Shown piece after piece: positions 1-8,282 of a stretch of 64,000 bases of DNA. The stretch spans positions 310,001 to 374,000 of the forward strand of contig NZ_WKJK01000005.1 of assembly GCF_009674535.1 (NCBI RefSeq), in the 5' to 3' direction. Below the pieces are notes generated by a model. It saw only the letters and a program-made list of their open reading frames with translations, ran no database searches and was not told where the DNA came from. The position numbers were made by a program, and so were the translations under genes. The stretch is from Duganella guangzhouensis. Lineage in GTDB: Bacteria > Pseudomonadota > Gammaproteobacteria > Burkholderiales > Burkholderiaceae_D. Numbering within the stretch: position 1 is the stretch's first letter; every line of letters starts with the position of its first letter.

Positions 1-633
1 ACCAACGTCCCAACCTTTGGCGCCAACCAGACGGTTGGTGTTGTGGTATTCGACTTTGCGACCTTTGATGTTGATCACGTCCTTGGTGTCGGTGGTGATG
101 CGGCGGATGTCCGGATAGGCCGAGGCGGCGGTGGCGATCTTGACCAGGTCGGTCGCGGTCGACATGTTTTGCGGCGACAGGCCGGTCGGCTCTTCGATCA
201 CGGTCTGGCTCAGCCCCAGCGCTTTGATCTTGGCGCGTACCGCCATGCGAAACGCCGGCAGGCCGCCCGGATAGGTCCGGCCCAGCGAGGCGGCGGCGCG
301 GTTGTCTGATGACATCAGGGCCAGTTGCAATACGTCACCACGGGTCAGTTCGGCACCAACCGGCACGCGTGAGGCGCTGTGTTTCAGCATATCAACGTCG
401 GCGCGGTCGATTTCGATCTTTTCGTCCATGTCTTGCTTGGCATCCAGGACTACCATCGCGGTCATCAGTTTGGTCAGCGAGGCGATCGGGACTTGCGTGG
501 TGGCATTTTTTTCCAGCAGGACTTTGCCGGTGGCGTCTTCGACCACCAGCACCGACTCAGAGCTGAGCGGTACCGCGGCGAAGGCCGCCGCCGTAAACGT
601 ACTCAGCAATACAGCAGCAATTTTCTTGAGCAT
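1..633 (-). CDS. pbpG: D-alanyl-D-alanine endopeptidase (S11 family), 3' end cut off
   Basis: Periplasmic serine peptidase of the low-molecular-mass penicillin-binding protein group, which cleaves D-Ala-meso-DAP cross-links in peptidoglycan. Translation from the ATG at 633 gives a hydrophobic signal peptide ending near AAFAA, then the acylation motif SLTK (SxxK) near residue 49 and the second motif SDN near residue 107. The KTG motif would lie just past the window edge; the visible end reads GAKGWDVG, as expected immediately before it. About 211 residues are visible of roughly 300. S11 membership is firm from the motifs; the PbpG name rather than DacA rests on length and general similarity. 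The gene faces away from its neighbour and has its own 5' region of about 190 bases. Confidence 0.9.
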   Translation of the reverse strand, partial: MLKKIAAVLLSTFTAAAFAAVPLSSESVLVVEDATGKVLLEKNATTQVPIASLTKLMTAMVVLDAKQDMDEKIEIDRADVDMLKHSASRVPVGAELTRGDVLQLALMSSDNRAAASLGRTYPGGLPAFRMAVRAKIKALGLSQTVIEEPTGLSPQNMSTATDLVKIATAASAYPDIRRITTDTKDVINIKGRKVEYHNTNRLVGAKGWDVG

Positions 634-824
634 AGGGTTTTCAGATGGGAATAGGGTAACTTCGGACACGTCTGGGCGACGTGGCACGCACAAAAATCTC
701 TTTAAGAAATCTAGCTATGCGGCAATATTCTCGAAGGATAGACAATAACATTAAAGCTGCTTCTCGTCTATTGTGTCTAAGTATCAGATTATTATATTTT
801 TTTTCGCTGTTGCGGCCGGAATGC

Positions 825-863
825 AAAAAAGCCCTGAGACGGGAGAGTGCTCAGGGCTTTTTT
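825..863. terminator. Intrinsic terminator, probably bidirectional
   Basis: An 8-bp perfect stem, GCCCTGAG at 831-838 and CTCAGGGC at 850-857, is flanked by a run of six A on the left and seven T on the right, so it can terminate on either strand. It lies 3' of the TOBE-domain gene (minus strand) and protects the S11 peptidase promoter. Between 634 and 824 I see only AT-rich sequence that probably holds that promoter. Confidence 0.8.
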
Positions 864-904
864 CCGGACGCCGGCCACGGCGGTGGCCGGGACGGGTTGC
901 GTTG

Positions 905-1126
905 CTAGCTGCCGATCTTGGCGATCGAGACTTCGGTGGATTTCACGAGGGCAATCACTTCGCTGCCAACTTTGAGGTCCAGATCCTGGATCGAACGGGA
1001 GGTGATCACCGAGGTGACGATCCCGTGCTGGGTTTCTACATCGACTTCCGAAACGACTGGGCCAAAGATGATTTCCTTGATCTTGCCACGGAATTGGTTG
1101 CGTACATTAATTTCAGAAATGGCCAT
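905..1126 (-). CDS. TOBE-domain molybdenum-pterin-binding protein (molbindin)
   Basis: A 73-residue cytoplasmic single-domain TOBE protein; such molbindins bind molybdate or tungstate as oligomers and act in oxyanion storage or homeostasis. The start MAISEINVRNQF, the central GIVTSVIT segment and the terminal VGSEVIALVKSTEVSIAK stretch are the usual molbindin pattern. The ATG at 1126 is preferred over a longer in-frame start because AGGAAG lies 5 bases upstream. It sits next to a sulfate-binding protein gene on the same strand, so both neighbours deal with tetrahedral oxyanions, but 83 bases separate them and co-transcription is only inferred. Confidence 0.88.
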   Translation of the reverse strand: MAISEINVRNQFRGKIKEIIFGPVVSEVDVETQHGIVTSVITSRSIQDLDLKVGSEVIALVKSTEVSIAKIGS

Positions 1127-1209
1127 CGTGCTTCCTTTGTCTGGTTGATTACTACGCCTCCAGATTACGGCCACGATGGCCATTTGCAAACGAATCTCTG
1201 CGTATATTG

Positions 1210-2229
1210 TTATTTGCTCTGGTAGATCTTGTCGAACTCGGCGCCGTCGTCAAAGTGCTTTTTCTGTGCCGCTTTCCAGCCGCCAAACACGTCGTCGATG
1301 GTGAACAGCGTTACCTGGCGGAAGTTGGCGTTGTACTTTTTGAAGGCTTTTTCCGAGCGCGGACGCAGCGAGTGCTTGGCGATGATTTCCTGGCCTTCTT
1401 CGCTGTACAGGAAGTTGACATAGCCGGTGGCCTGCTTGCGGATGCCACGGCGGTCAACCACCTTGTCGACCACCGCTACCGGCGATTCGGCCAGGATCGA
1501 GATCGATGGGTAGACCACGTCGAACTTGTCGCCGAATTCCGCGCGCACCAGGTTGACTTCGTTTTCGAAGGTCACCAGCACGTCGCCGATTTCACGCTGG
1601 GTGAAGGTGGTGGTGGCGCCGCGACCGCCGGCGTCCAGCACTGGCACGTTGTGGAAGATTTTGCCGACCAGGTCGCGAGCCTGCGCTTCGTTGCCGCCTT
1701 TTTTGATGACCGAGCCCCACGCCGCCAGATAGGTGTAGCGGCCATTGCCCGAGGTTTTAGGGTGCGGAATGATGACTTGTACGCCTGGCTTGGCCAGGTC
1801 GCCCCAGTCCTTGATCTGCTTGGGGTTGCCCTTGCGCACCAGATACACCATGGTGGAGTAGAACGGCGAGGAGTTATTCGGGAATTTCTTGGCCCAATCG
1901 GCGTTGACCACGCCGCGTTCGACCAGGATGTCGATGTCGTTGGCCTGGTTCATGGTGACCACGGCCGCTTCCATGCCGTCCGCCACCGAGCGCGCCTGCT
2001 TGGAGGAGCCGCCGTGCGATTGGTTGACGTTGATGGTTTCACCGGTGCTTTTCTTCCACTCGGCCACGAAGGCCGGATTGATGTCCTTGAACAGTTCGCG
2101 CGTGACGTCGTAGGCGGCATTCAGCAGCACGGTTTCGGCCGCCTGGGCTTGCGGCACGCCAAACAGGGTGGCGGAAGCGGCCAGGAAAGACGAGATCACG
2201 AGGCGGCGCGCGTTATTTGTAGTGGTCAT
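1210..2229 (-). CDS. sbp: Sulfate ABC transporter, periplasmic sulfate-binding protein
   Basis: Periplasmic binding protein that delivers sulfate or thiosulfate to a CysTWA-type ABC importer. A signal peptide ends near residue 30 (PQAQA then AETV), followed by the family's LLNAAYDVTRELF opening, NVNQSHGGSSKQARSV, and the conserved HPKTSGNGRY segment; 339 residues match the family length. The ATG at 2229 is chosen over an upstream TTG (2262) because it places a normal signal peptide at the N terminus, although the ribosome site is weak. No cysT, cysW or cysA gene follows, so the permease must be encoded elsewhere. Confidence 0.93.
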   Translation of the reverse strand: MTTTNNARRLVISSFLAASATLFGVPQAQAAETVLLNAAYDVTRELFKDINPAFVAEWKKSTGETINVNQSHGGSSKQARSVADGMEAAVVTMNQANDIDILVERGVVNADWAKKFPNNSSPFYSTMVYLVRKGNPKQIKDWGDLAKPGVQVIIPHPKTSGNGRYTYLAAWGSVIKKGGNEAQARDLVGKIFHNVPVLDAGGRGATTTFTQREIGDVLVTFENEVNLVRAEFGDKFDVVYPSISILAESPVAVVDKVVDRRGIRKQATGYVNFLYSEEGQEIIAKHSLRPRSEKAFKKYNANFRQVTLFTIDDVFGGWKAAQKKHFDDGAEFDKIYQSK

Positions 2230-2328
2230 AAAAGCTTTCGTAGTAAAAATATTGTGCAGCAATTATGCGGCTTTTCCTGATGCCGCCTAATACTCGTTTC
2301 TTATTTCTATAATTCCTATTCGCATAAC

Positions 2329-2354
2329 AAGCCGACCCTGCGGCGGGTCGGCTT
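2329..2354 (-). terminator. Probable terminator of the GH16-like gene
   Basis: A perfect 10-bp stem, AAGCCGACCC and GGGTCGGCTT, with a 6-base loop lies directly 3' of the GH16-like lipoprotein gene. On the minus strand the stem is followed by a short TTGTTAT stretch rather than a strong T tract, so termination is likely but not certain. Confidence 0.6.
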
Positions 2355-2364
2355 GCGCCGGCGC

Positions 2365-4152
2365 CTACAATTCCCAGGTCTTAATCGAGTGAATTTTCAG
2401 GAACTGGCCGGTTGCGTGGGCGTTGGTCTGGGGGAAGAACAGCGCTGCGGCATAGCTGTTGCTGAGCGAACCGCAAGCCACGTTAATGCCCAACTGATGA
2501 GGGTAGCTGGTGTCGACCGCCCAGTTGGACTCGCACACCGGCACGCCGTCCAGATAATGGATAATCTTGTCGCGGGTCCAGATGACGCTGATGGTGCGCC
2601 TGGTGCCGGACGCGATCGGCGTGGGCATCAATAGTTGGGCGGCATTCGCGGTCTGCAATGAGCCGCTGGCGGTGGAGGTTTTCCAGGTGCCCCCATTGCG
2701 CGCGATCGTGGTGCTGCCTGATTGCATAGCAACCTGCCTGGTATAGGTCTGGGTGTGCAAATAGCCGGTCCAGGTGGACTGGCCACCCCACATATGGGTG
2801 AACAGTTCCAGCATGTCCACTTCGGAACCGGTCAGCGCGTAGCCGGTAACATCGCCGGCTGGCTTGAAGTTGTACATCCAGACTGCTGGCCAATATCCCC
2901 AGGTGGTGCCGGCGTAGGTGGCCATGGCGCCCTCGACCTGCGCCTTGTTGTAATAAGCGCCGCCGCCGAATTGCGGCAACGATGGCATGGTGATTTCTAC
3001 TTGTACCGCCTGTGCCTGGTGTCCGCTCAGTTGAGGACCGTATCCGCGCTTGCTCCAGATCTCGCCCGAACTGAGTCCAGGAACGAACAGCACGCCGTCA
3101 CCGGTGGTGGTGCCGGTGGAGCTCAGGACCTTTAACGTCGATGCGCCGTAGTGGACCGGTTTATCAAACGTCACGGACAGGCGGTCCGCCGAAATGCTGA
3201 GCACTTTGGCGCGGTCGTAGGCGTGGAAATCGTAGGCATAGGTGGTGCCGCAGTTGACGCCCAGCGAATACATGCCCGCGACCACCGAGGACGCTACCGG
3301 CGTCTTGAATTGGATGGTGGTGGTGGTGCCGTTGACCACGTCGGCCGCCACCCGTGAGAAGGCAAACTTGGTGAAGGTCAGGTGCCAGTTGGATTTGTAT
3401 GCTGTTTTGGTGCCGCCGGTGACCGCTTCGAAGGTGATGGTGCCGGCGCTTGCATCTTTCGCGACCACCACGGCAATGCCGTAGGACGCGCTGGTGACGC
3501 AGGTGCCGATTTCGATACTTGCGAGGTCGGTCGCCGTCAGGCCGATGTCGGCCAGCAGCGTGGGCGTCGATACGCCTTCCGCTCCGGCGGTGAAGCCGTT
3601 GCCAGTGCTGTAGTTGATGGTGCCGCGCAGGTAGGAGTTGAATTCGCCTGCGCTGAGCACCGGTTGCAGGCGCAAGCCGTCTGTTTCAAAGACGTGGTTT
3701 TGGGCGTTGAATGTGGTGGCGTAGCGTTGCACTTCGTTATTGATGACGGTCGGGCCAGTGCCGCTGATATGGCCCCCGGTGGCGTTGAATACGCCTTGCA
3801 ACGGGTAGAACAGGGTGGCCAGATCGGTGAGCGATGTAATCGCCACGCCGACCGCTGAGCCGCTCGCCACCGCGCTGCTGCCAAAGGTCATGTCCTCGAC
3901 CAAGTTGAGGCCGGCGATTGCTGTATCAAAATTGGGATCGAGTCCGGGATATGTATAGGTGGCGCTGGTGGCGGTGGTGCTGGCCAGCGTAGAAGCCAGC
4001 CGCTGTGCCGTTGGCGACGCGGTGTCGTTGGAGCCGCCGCCGCAAGCGCTCAGCAGGGCGGCCGTGGCGCCGCCGCCGGCCAGTGGTAGCAGGGGCGCAT
4101 TAGACAGAAGTTTCACCAAGGTGCGGCGCGAGTGATCGAGTTTTTCAGTCAT
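2365..4152 (-). CDS. Tat-type lipoprotein with GH16-like (concanavalin-like) domain
   Basis: A 595-residue exported protein. Near the N terminus a twin arginine (SRRTLVKLL) is followed by a hydrophobic segment and a lipobox ending LLSAC, so it is probably a Tat-exported lipoprotein. A Ser/Thr/Ala-rich linker leads to a long region without a clear family. Around residues 420-450 come GYWPAVWMYN and then GSEVDMLELF, which resembles the ExDxxE catalytic signature of family 16 glycoside hydrolases (laminarinase/kappa-carrageenase type). ISVIWTRDKIIHYLDGVPV near residue 535 matches the usual GH16 'trial and displayed sugar' strand. Both glutamates and the aspartate are present, so activity on a beta-glucan or similar polymer is plausible. 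The ribosome site AAGGAG supports this start. The substrate is unknown. Confidence 0.65.
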   Translation of the reverse strand: MTEKLDHSRRTLVKLLSNAPLLPLAGGGATAALLSACGGGSNDTASPTAQRLASTLASTTATSATYTYPGLDPNFDTAIAGLNLVEDMTFGSSAVASGSAVGVAITSLTDLATLFYPLQGVFNATGGHISGTGPTVINNEVQRYATTFNAQNHVFETDGLRLQPVLSAGEFNSYLRGTINYSTGNGFTAGAEGVSTPTLLADIGLTATDLASIEIGTCVTSASYGIAVVVAKDASAGTITFEAVTGGTKTAYKSNWHLTFTKFAFSRVAADVVNGTTTTIQFKTPVASSVVAGMYSLGVNCGTTYAYDFHAYDRAKVLSISADRLSVTFDKPVHYGASTLKVLSSTGTTTGDGVLFVPGLSSGEIWSKRGYGPQLSGHQAQAVQVEITMPSLPQFGGGAYYNKAQVEGAMATYAGTTWGYWPAVWMYNFKPAGDVTGYALTGSEVDMLELFTHMWGGQSTWTGYLHTQTYTRQVAMQSGSTTIARNGGTWKTSTASGSLQTANAAQLLMPTPIASGTRRTISVIWTRDKIIHYLDGVPVCESNWAVDTSYPHQLGINVACGSLSNSYAAALFFPQTNAHATGQFLKIHSIKTWEL

Positions 4153-4435
4153 GTGGAGGTCTCCTTCTGGGATGAGGGAAACTCCATAATATGATTAAAA
4201 TGAAATTATTTGCTAATATTTTAACATTACTTGCACGTCAATTTAAGAGTGGCCGCAGCCACCGCTGGTCATGGTGTAGAATTCCGCCGCGTCAGTGCCG
4301 TGGGCAGGCTTGTCTGCTGAAAGCGCATATGGATGCTTGAAAACATTCGTGGCGGCGTCCGACGGCCTCAGTCGGCTTGGTGTATAGTCGTACCAGCATA
4401 TTAGCTGTGCTGTCAGTAATGTTTTGTGAGCGTAC

Positions 4436-4966
4436 ATGAGTCTTGAAATACGTATCGCTGCTTCGTCGGACGCGGAGGCAGCATGCACGGTATTGCGCCG
4501 GTCGATCAGCGAGTGCTGCGAATTGGATCACAAGAATGATCCCGCCGTGCTCGATGCCTGGTTGGGCAATAAAACTCCGCAGATGGTGGCGAACTGGTTC
4601 AGCTCGCCGACCAATTTTTCGCTGGTGGCCATCAGCGAAGGCGTCGTCGTCGGCGTCGCGCTGCTGACCGGCGCTGGCAAGCTGGCCTTGTGTTATTTGC
4701 TGCCGGAAGTGCGTGGCCAGGGTATCGGCAAGGCGCTGCTGAGCAAGATGGAGGAGCAGGCCTGCAGCTGGGGCGTGAAGGCGCTGCAACTGCACAGCAC
4801 GGCGACCGGGCAGGCGTTTTTTGCCGGCCGAGGCTATATCGATGCCGGCAAGGTGCGTTCGCCCTACGGTGTGGAGACGGTGTTCTTCTGGAAGCAATTG
4901 GATGAAGACGCCACCTGCCCGAATGCTCCCAAGCGCAAGCGTTTCTGCAATTGCAATACTGCCTGA
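4436..4966 (+). CDS. GNAT-family N-acetyltransferase
   Basis: A 176-residue cytoplasmic acetyltransferase of the GNAT superfamily. The acetyl-CoA-binding motif A is clear: CYLLPEVRGQGIGKALL (R/QxxGxG/A pattern RGQGIG), followed by a helix and the FFAGRGYIDAG motif B segment found in most GNATs. The substrate cannot be read from the sequence. The C-terminal tail is odd, a short basic and cysteine-rich stretch (CPNAPKRKRFCNCN) that is not part of the fold and might bind metal. The 283 bases upstream are AT-rich, shared with the divergent lipoprotein gene, and hold no gene. Confidence 0.85.
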   Translation: MSLEIRIAASSDAEAACTVLRRSISECCELDHKNDPAVLDAWLGNKTPQMVANWFSSPTNFSLVAISEGVVVGVALLTGAGKLALCYLLPEVRGQGIGKALLSKMEEQACSWGVKALQLHSTATGQAFFAGRGYIDAGKVRSPYGVETVFFWKQLDEDATCPNAPKRKRFCNCNTA

Positions 4967-4992
4967 TTAGTAAGTCACCTCAGTAATCTACC

Positions 4993-5799
4993 TCAGTAAG
5001 CCACTTCCAAGCGCCATTCCTCGCGCCGCTCTGGCGCCGCTCCCACCTCTTCTCCGCCCGCGAACAGTTTCAGCTCGCCTGCCGCAAAGCGCGTCCATTG
5101 TTCGTTGGAGGTCAGCGGCTGGGTGGCGATCACGGCGATGCGGTCGTCCAGATGGTTGTGGCGGTTGAAGTCGATGCTGAGGTCGCAATCGACCAAGTGG
5201 GCCACCGAGAACGGGTACTCGCGCACCACCACGTGCAAATCGGTGCTGCAATGGGCGAACACCAGATCGCCGTTGGACAGGATGTAGTTGAAGCTGCCAT
5301 GGGCGGCGATTTCGCCGGTCAGGATTTCCAGCGCCGCGTACAGCTGGTGGCGCTCGGGCTGCTGCTCGAAGCGCAGCGCCAGTCCGGACAGCAGATGGCA
5401 AAAGGCGCGCTCGCTGTCGGTGTCGCCCCATGGCGCGTACAGGCTGGGATTGGGATCGAACAGCGCCAGGTCGCCATTGTGGGCGAACGACCAGGTCTGG
5501 CCCCACAGCTCACGGGTAAACGGATGGCTGTTTTCCAGCGACACGCGGCCCTGGGTGGCCTTGCGGATGTGCGCCACCACGCTGCGCGCCTTGATCGGCT
5601 CCTGGCGGAATTGCGCCGCCAGCGGTGAGTGGATCGACGGCAGGTAATCGGTATATAAACGGCAGCCGCTGGCGGTGTGCAGGGCGATGCCCCATCCATC
5701 CTTGTGTTCGCCGGTACGTCCGCCGCGTTCGGCAAAGCCGGCGAAGGAAAAGTCCACTGCGGCGGGTTTGTTGCTGCTCATTGCGAGGAGTTGGCACAT
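4993..5799 (-). CDS. Class II glutamine amidotransferase (YafJ-like)
   Basis: A 268-residue N-terminal-nucleophile amidotransferase. Cys2 directly after the initiator methionine (MCQLLAMSS) is the expected nucleophile that hydrolyses glutamine. The family's segments RKATQGRVSLENSHPF, SFAHNGDL and WGDTDSERAFCHLL follow in the right order. The stand-alone domain has no fused synthetase, as in E. coli YafJ and the ergothioneine protein EgtC, so the ammonia acceptor is unknown. EgtB and EgtD are not nearby, which argues against an ergothioneine role. Confidence 0.9.
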   Translation of the reverse strand: MCQLLAMSSNKPAAVDFSFAGFAERGGRTGEHKDGWGIALHTASGCRLYTDYLPSIHSPLAAQFRQEPIKARSVVAHIRKATQGRVSLENSHPFTRELWGQTWSFAHNGDLALFDPNPSLYAPWGDTDSERAFCHLLSGLALRFEQQPERHQLYAALEILTGEIAAHGSFNYILSNGDLVFAHCSTDLHVVVREYPFSVAHLVDCDLSIDFNRHNHLDDRIAVIATQPLTSNEQWTRFAAGELKLFAGGEEVGAAPERREEWRLEVAY

Positions 5800-5954
5800 G
5801 GGATCACAGCCTGGTTAAACGATGACCTCACGATAATGGCCGGGCAGCCCCTGCGGAACGAATGTTTTGGCATATCCATAGCTGAAAGCATTCGTTCTGC
5901 TTTCGCCTTGCGGGGCATACGCTGTCGACATTGTTAGTGTCACAGAGGAGTTCC

Positions 5955-6773
5955 ATGTCATTCCCTATCTTGCAGAAGTACCTGGCGCGTCTATCCGACG
6001 CCACCGGCGCCGCTTCCAGCATCTGGCTCGATCACGAGGGCAAGGCGCAAGGGCGGTTTTTCAATTGCACCATGACCAGCGCGTTCCAGCCTATCCGGCA
6101 ACTGGACAGCAGCGCGGTGCTTGGCTACGAGGGACTGGCGCGCAGCGTGTCGGCGCAGGACCAGGGCTTGTCATTGTGGAAGCTGCTGGACCACGCGGCC
6201 AGCGACGACGAGTCGATCGAACTGGATCGGCTGTGCCGCATGCTGCATTCGATTAATTTCTTCCGCCAGGCCGGGAATGAGGCCGATCTGTACCTGAATG
6301 TGCATGATCGCCTGTTGAGCGCGGTCAGCAGCAATCACGGCCACGCCTTCCGCCGCATTCTGGATGCGCTGGAGCTGCCGCTGGCGCGGGTGGTGCTGCA
6401 ACTGCCGGCGGCGACGCCACAGCAGGGCTGGCTGTTGAATTATGTGTCGGACAACTATCGGCGCAATGGCTTCCGCTTCGCGGTCAATGTGAACAGTGCG
6501 CGTGATGCGCTGGGCGTGCTGGATCGGTTGCGTCCGGACGTGTTCAAGCTGGATGCGCGCGATGTGCAGGACAGGGACGGGCTGGCGGTGTTGCTGCAGC
6601 GTTGCGCCGCGGCCGAAGTGGCGCTGGTGTTCAAGCGGGTGGAAACCGAGCAGCACCTGGCGGCCGTGCGCGAAATCAGCGCGGCCGCAGGTGTGTCAGT
6701 GCTGGTGCAGGGTTACTTGCTCGACGAGCCGCGCGCGGTGTTGCTTGAGGAGTCTGCGCGACAGGCGGCGTGA
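5955..6773 (+). CDS. Degenerate EAL-domain protein, probably catalytically inactive
   Basis: A 272-residue protein with an EAL fold and no other recognisable domain. The first strand keeps the family look (FQPIRQLDSSAVLGYEGLAR, giving EGL instead of EAL), and a lysine remains in DVFKLDARDV. The metal-binding DDFGTG loop is replaced by FAVNVNSARD, and the conserved asparagine and EVTE segments are not recognisable. Cyclic-di-GMP hydrolysis is therefore unlikely; binding or protein interaction is more probable. The ATG at 5955 is preferred over an upstream TTG because GAGGAG sits 4 bases before it. It is divergent from the amidotransferase gene and convergent with the TonB-C gene. Confidence 0.8.
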   Translation: MSFPILQKYLARLSDATGAASSIWLDHEGKAQGRFFNCTMTSAFQPIRQLDSSAVLGYEGLARSVSAQDQGLSLWKLLDHAASDDESIELDRLCRMLHSINFFRQAGNEADLYLNVHDRLLSAVSSNHGHAFRRILDALELPLARVVLQLPAATPQQGWLLNYVSDNYRRNGFRFAVNVNSARDALGVLDRLRPDVFKLDARDVQDRDGLAVLLQRCAAAEVALVFKRVETEQHLAAVREISAAAGVSVLVQGYLLDEPRAVLLEESARQAA

Positions 6774-6779
6774 ACGTCA

Positions 6780-6880
6780 GAGGTTGGTTCAAAATGAGCG
6801 CAGCGAGGCGCGGCGACGAAGGCAGTGCGATTGCACGGCGAGGAGCCGCAACGAAGCTGCGCTCGTTTTTAACCGACCTC
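6780..6880. repeat. 101-bp inverted-repeat element between convergent genes
   Basis: Two 25-base arms, 6780-6804 and 6856-6880, are complementary at 22 of 25 positions. The centre adds nested stems: GCGGC (6810-6814) with GCCGC (6845-6849), and GTGC-GATT-GCAC at 6825-6836. The whole intergenic space between two convergent genes is this structure. It could be a bidirectional terminator (the right arm holds a five-T run) or a dispersed REP-like element. Confidence 0.7.
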
Positions 6881-6882
6881 AA

Positions 6883-7221
6883 TTAGTTCAGAACCCATTT
6901 GTATTGAACTTGTGCCCATACTGGGGCGGCGCCGTTCGAGGCTGGCTGGAACTTGCAGCTGGTGCTGGCGCGCAGCGATGCTTTGTCCAGGGCTGGCGAG
7001 CCGCTCGACGAGATCACTTTGGTGTCTTGCACGTTGCCGTTGGCATCAACCAGTACCGACAGCTTGACGTTGCCTTGCAGTTCGTCGTCTTGCCAGGTGT
7101 TGCGGTAGGCCGGCACGTCGCACTCGGCGTTGGTCAGACGGTTGGTGGTGGTGGCAGCGCTGGCTGGGTTGATGGTCGACAGGGCGATGAGCGACAGGGC
7201 GGCGATAGAACGAATGATCAT
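6883..7221 (-). CDS. Small secreted TonB C-terminal-domain protein
   Basis: A 112-residue protein with a signal peptide (cleavage near NPASA) and a TonB-C-like domain: GNVKLSVLVDANGNVQDTKVISSSG, then ALDKASLRA and KFQPA, the usual beta-alpha-beta pattern. It lacks the transmembrane anchor and proline-rich spacer of a true TonB, so it is a free periplasmic domain rather than an energy transducer. Two cysteines (Cys34 region and Cys89 region) could pair. GGAG six bases before the ATG supports the start. The 259-base gap to the next gene holds AT-rich promoter-like sequence and no gene. Confidence 0.82.
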   Translation of the reverse strand: MIIRSIAALSLIALSTINPASAATTTNRLTNAECDVPAYRNTWQDDELQGNVKLSVLVDANGNVQDTKVISSSGSPALDKASLRASTSCKFQPASNGAAPVWAQVQYKWVLN

Positions 7222-7480
7222 GATGGGCTCCAGAAGGTTAGTTCGACGGGAAAACTTAATTCGATGAGTGAACTATACCGCGACGCACCATATATGGATA
7301 CTTTATTGTTCGAATGCCAGCCATTATTAAACCGTATAACTTAGGTCTTAAAAACGTTTCCGATACACAATTAATGTGTCATTCGGGCAGCTGTATCATT
7401 TCTTAAGCGTAAGTTAGGACTGGTTTTTCTTTCCCTCCGCATAGGCTATAGTACCAATATTGCTTTTTACGGATAGAACG

Positions 7481-8236
7481 ATGGCATCGCGCAGAGATTT
7501 TTTACAGCAGGGGTTGGGGCTGACCGCTGCGAGTTTTTTGTCCGTGCCGCTGATCGGTTGCGCTTCGAGTTCCGTGCGGCATAGCAGCACGGCAAGCAGC
7601 AGCGGCAGCAGCAGCGTTGCCACCAAGCCGGCCGCGCCGGCCGTGGCTTCCAGCAGCATGGCCCGCGCCTCCGAACAGTCGGCGCCGTCCGGCAGCGGCG
7701 GCGCCATGGAGCCGCCACCCGACATCTTCGACGCCCAGGCGCTGGACCTGGAATTCTGGCTGCGGCCGCGTACTATAGACGTGATCCGCCCGGCGAGCAA
7801 GGAGCGCGCCAAGCTGTTGTACTGGAAAGACGGCGAGATCATCGAATCGGCCTACCAGGACTTGTGCCACATCATGCGCGACGTCAACGGCGGCAACGAA
7901 GCCCGCACCATCGATCCCAAGCTGTTTGAAACGCTGTGGGGCACGCAGGCCTTTGTGCAGCGCTACGGCATCGAGGCGCCGCTGGAAATCCTGTCCGGCT
8001 ACCGCACGGCGGCCTCCAACCAGAAGCTGCGCGAAGCCGGCGTGCCGGCCGCGCGCCAGTCGCTGCACATGGTCGGCCGCGCCGCCGACATCCGCATCGC
8101 CAACCTGAATTCCGAGGTGCTGGGCGGACTGGTCAAGAGCTTCCGCCAGGGCGGCGTCGGCTTCTACTACCGCGCCGGCCCCAAGGGCGGCTGGATCCAC
8201 GCCGACACCGGCCTGCAACGCACCTGGAAAGGCTGA
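7481..8236 (+). CDS. Tat-exported YcbK-like M15 peptidase (DUF882)
   Basis: A 251-residue exported protein. The N terminus is a twin-arginine signal (SRRDFLQQGLGL) with a lipobox-like LIGC, then a Ser/Ala-rich linker. The C-terminal half is DUF882: EILSGYRTAASN, SLHMVGRAADIRI and GGWIHADTG supply the zinc ligands His-Asp-His of the M15 murein endopeptidase fold (E. coli MepK/YcbK). It probably trims peptidoglycan cross-links. The ATG at 7481 is chosen because it begins the Tat signal; a longer start adds seven unlikely residues. Confidence 0.88.
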   Translation: MASRRDFLQQGLGLTAASFLSVPLIGCASSSVRHSSTASSSGSSSVATKPAAPAVASSSMARASEQSAPSGSGGAMEPPPDIFDAQALDLEFWLRPRTIDVIRPASKERAKLLYWKDGEIIESAYQDLCHIMRDVNGGNEARTIDPKLFETLWGTQAFVQRYGIEAPLEILSGYRTAASNQKLREAGVPAARQSLHMVGRAADIRIANLNSEVLGGLVKSFRQGGVGFYYRAGPKGGWIHADTGLQRTWKG

Positions 8237-8282
8237 CCCCAAATCGGCTACACTGGCGGCTTCGCGCGTCAACAGGATTACC

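Noticed and set aside
4993..5799. Ergothioneine pathway enzyme EgtC
   Set aside because: The amidotransferase fold would fit, but no EgtB, EgtD or other ergothioneine gene lies nearby, so only the general class is called.
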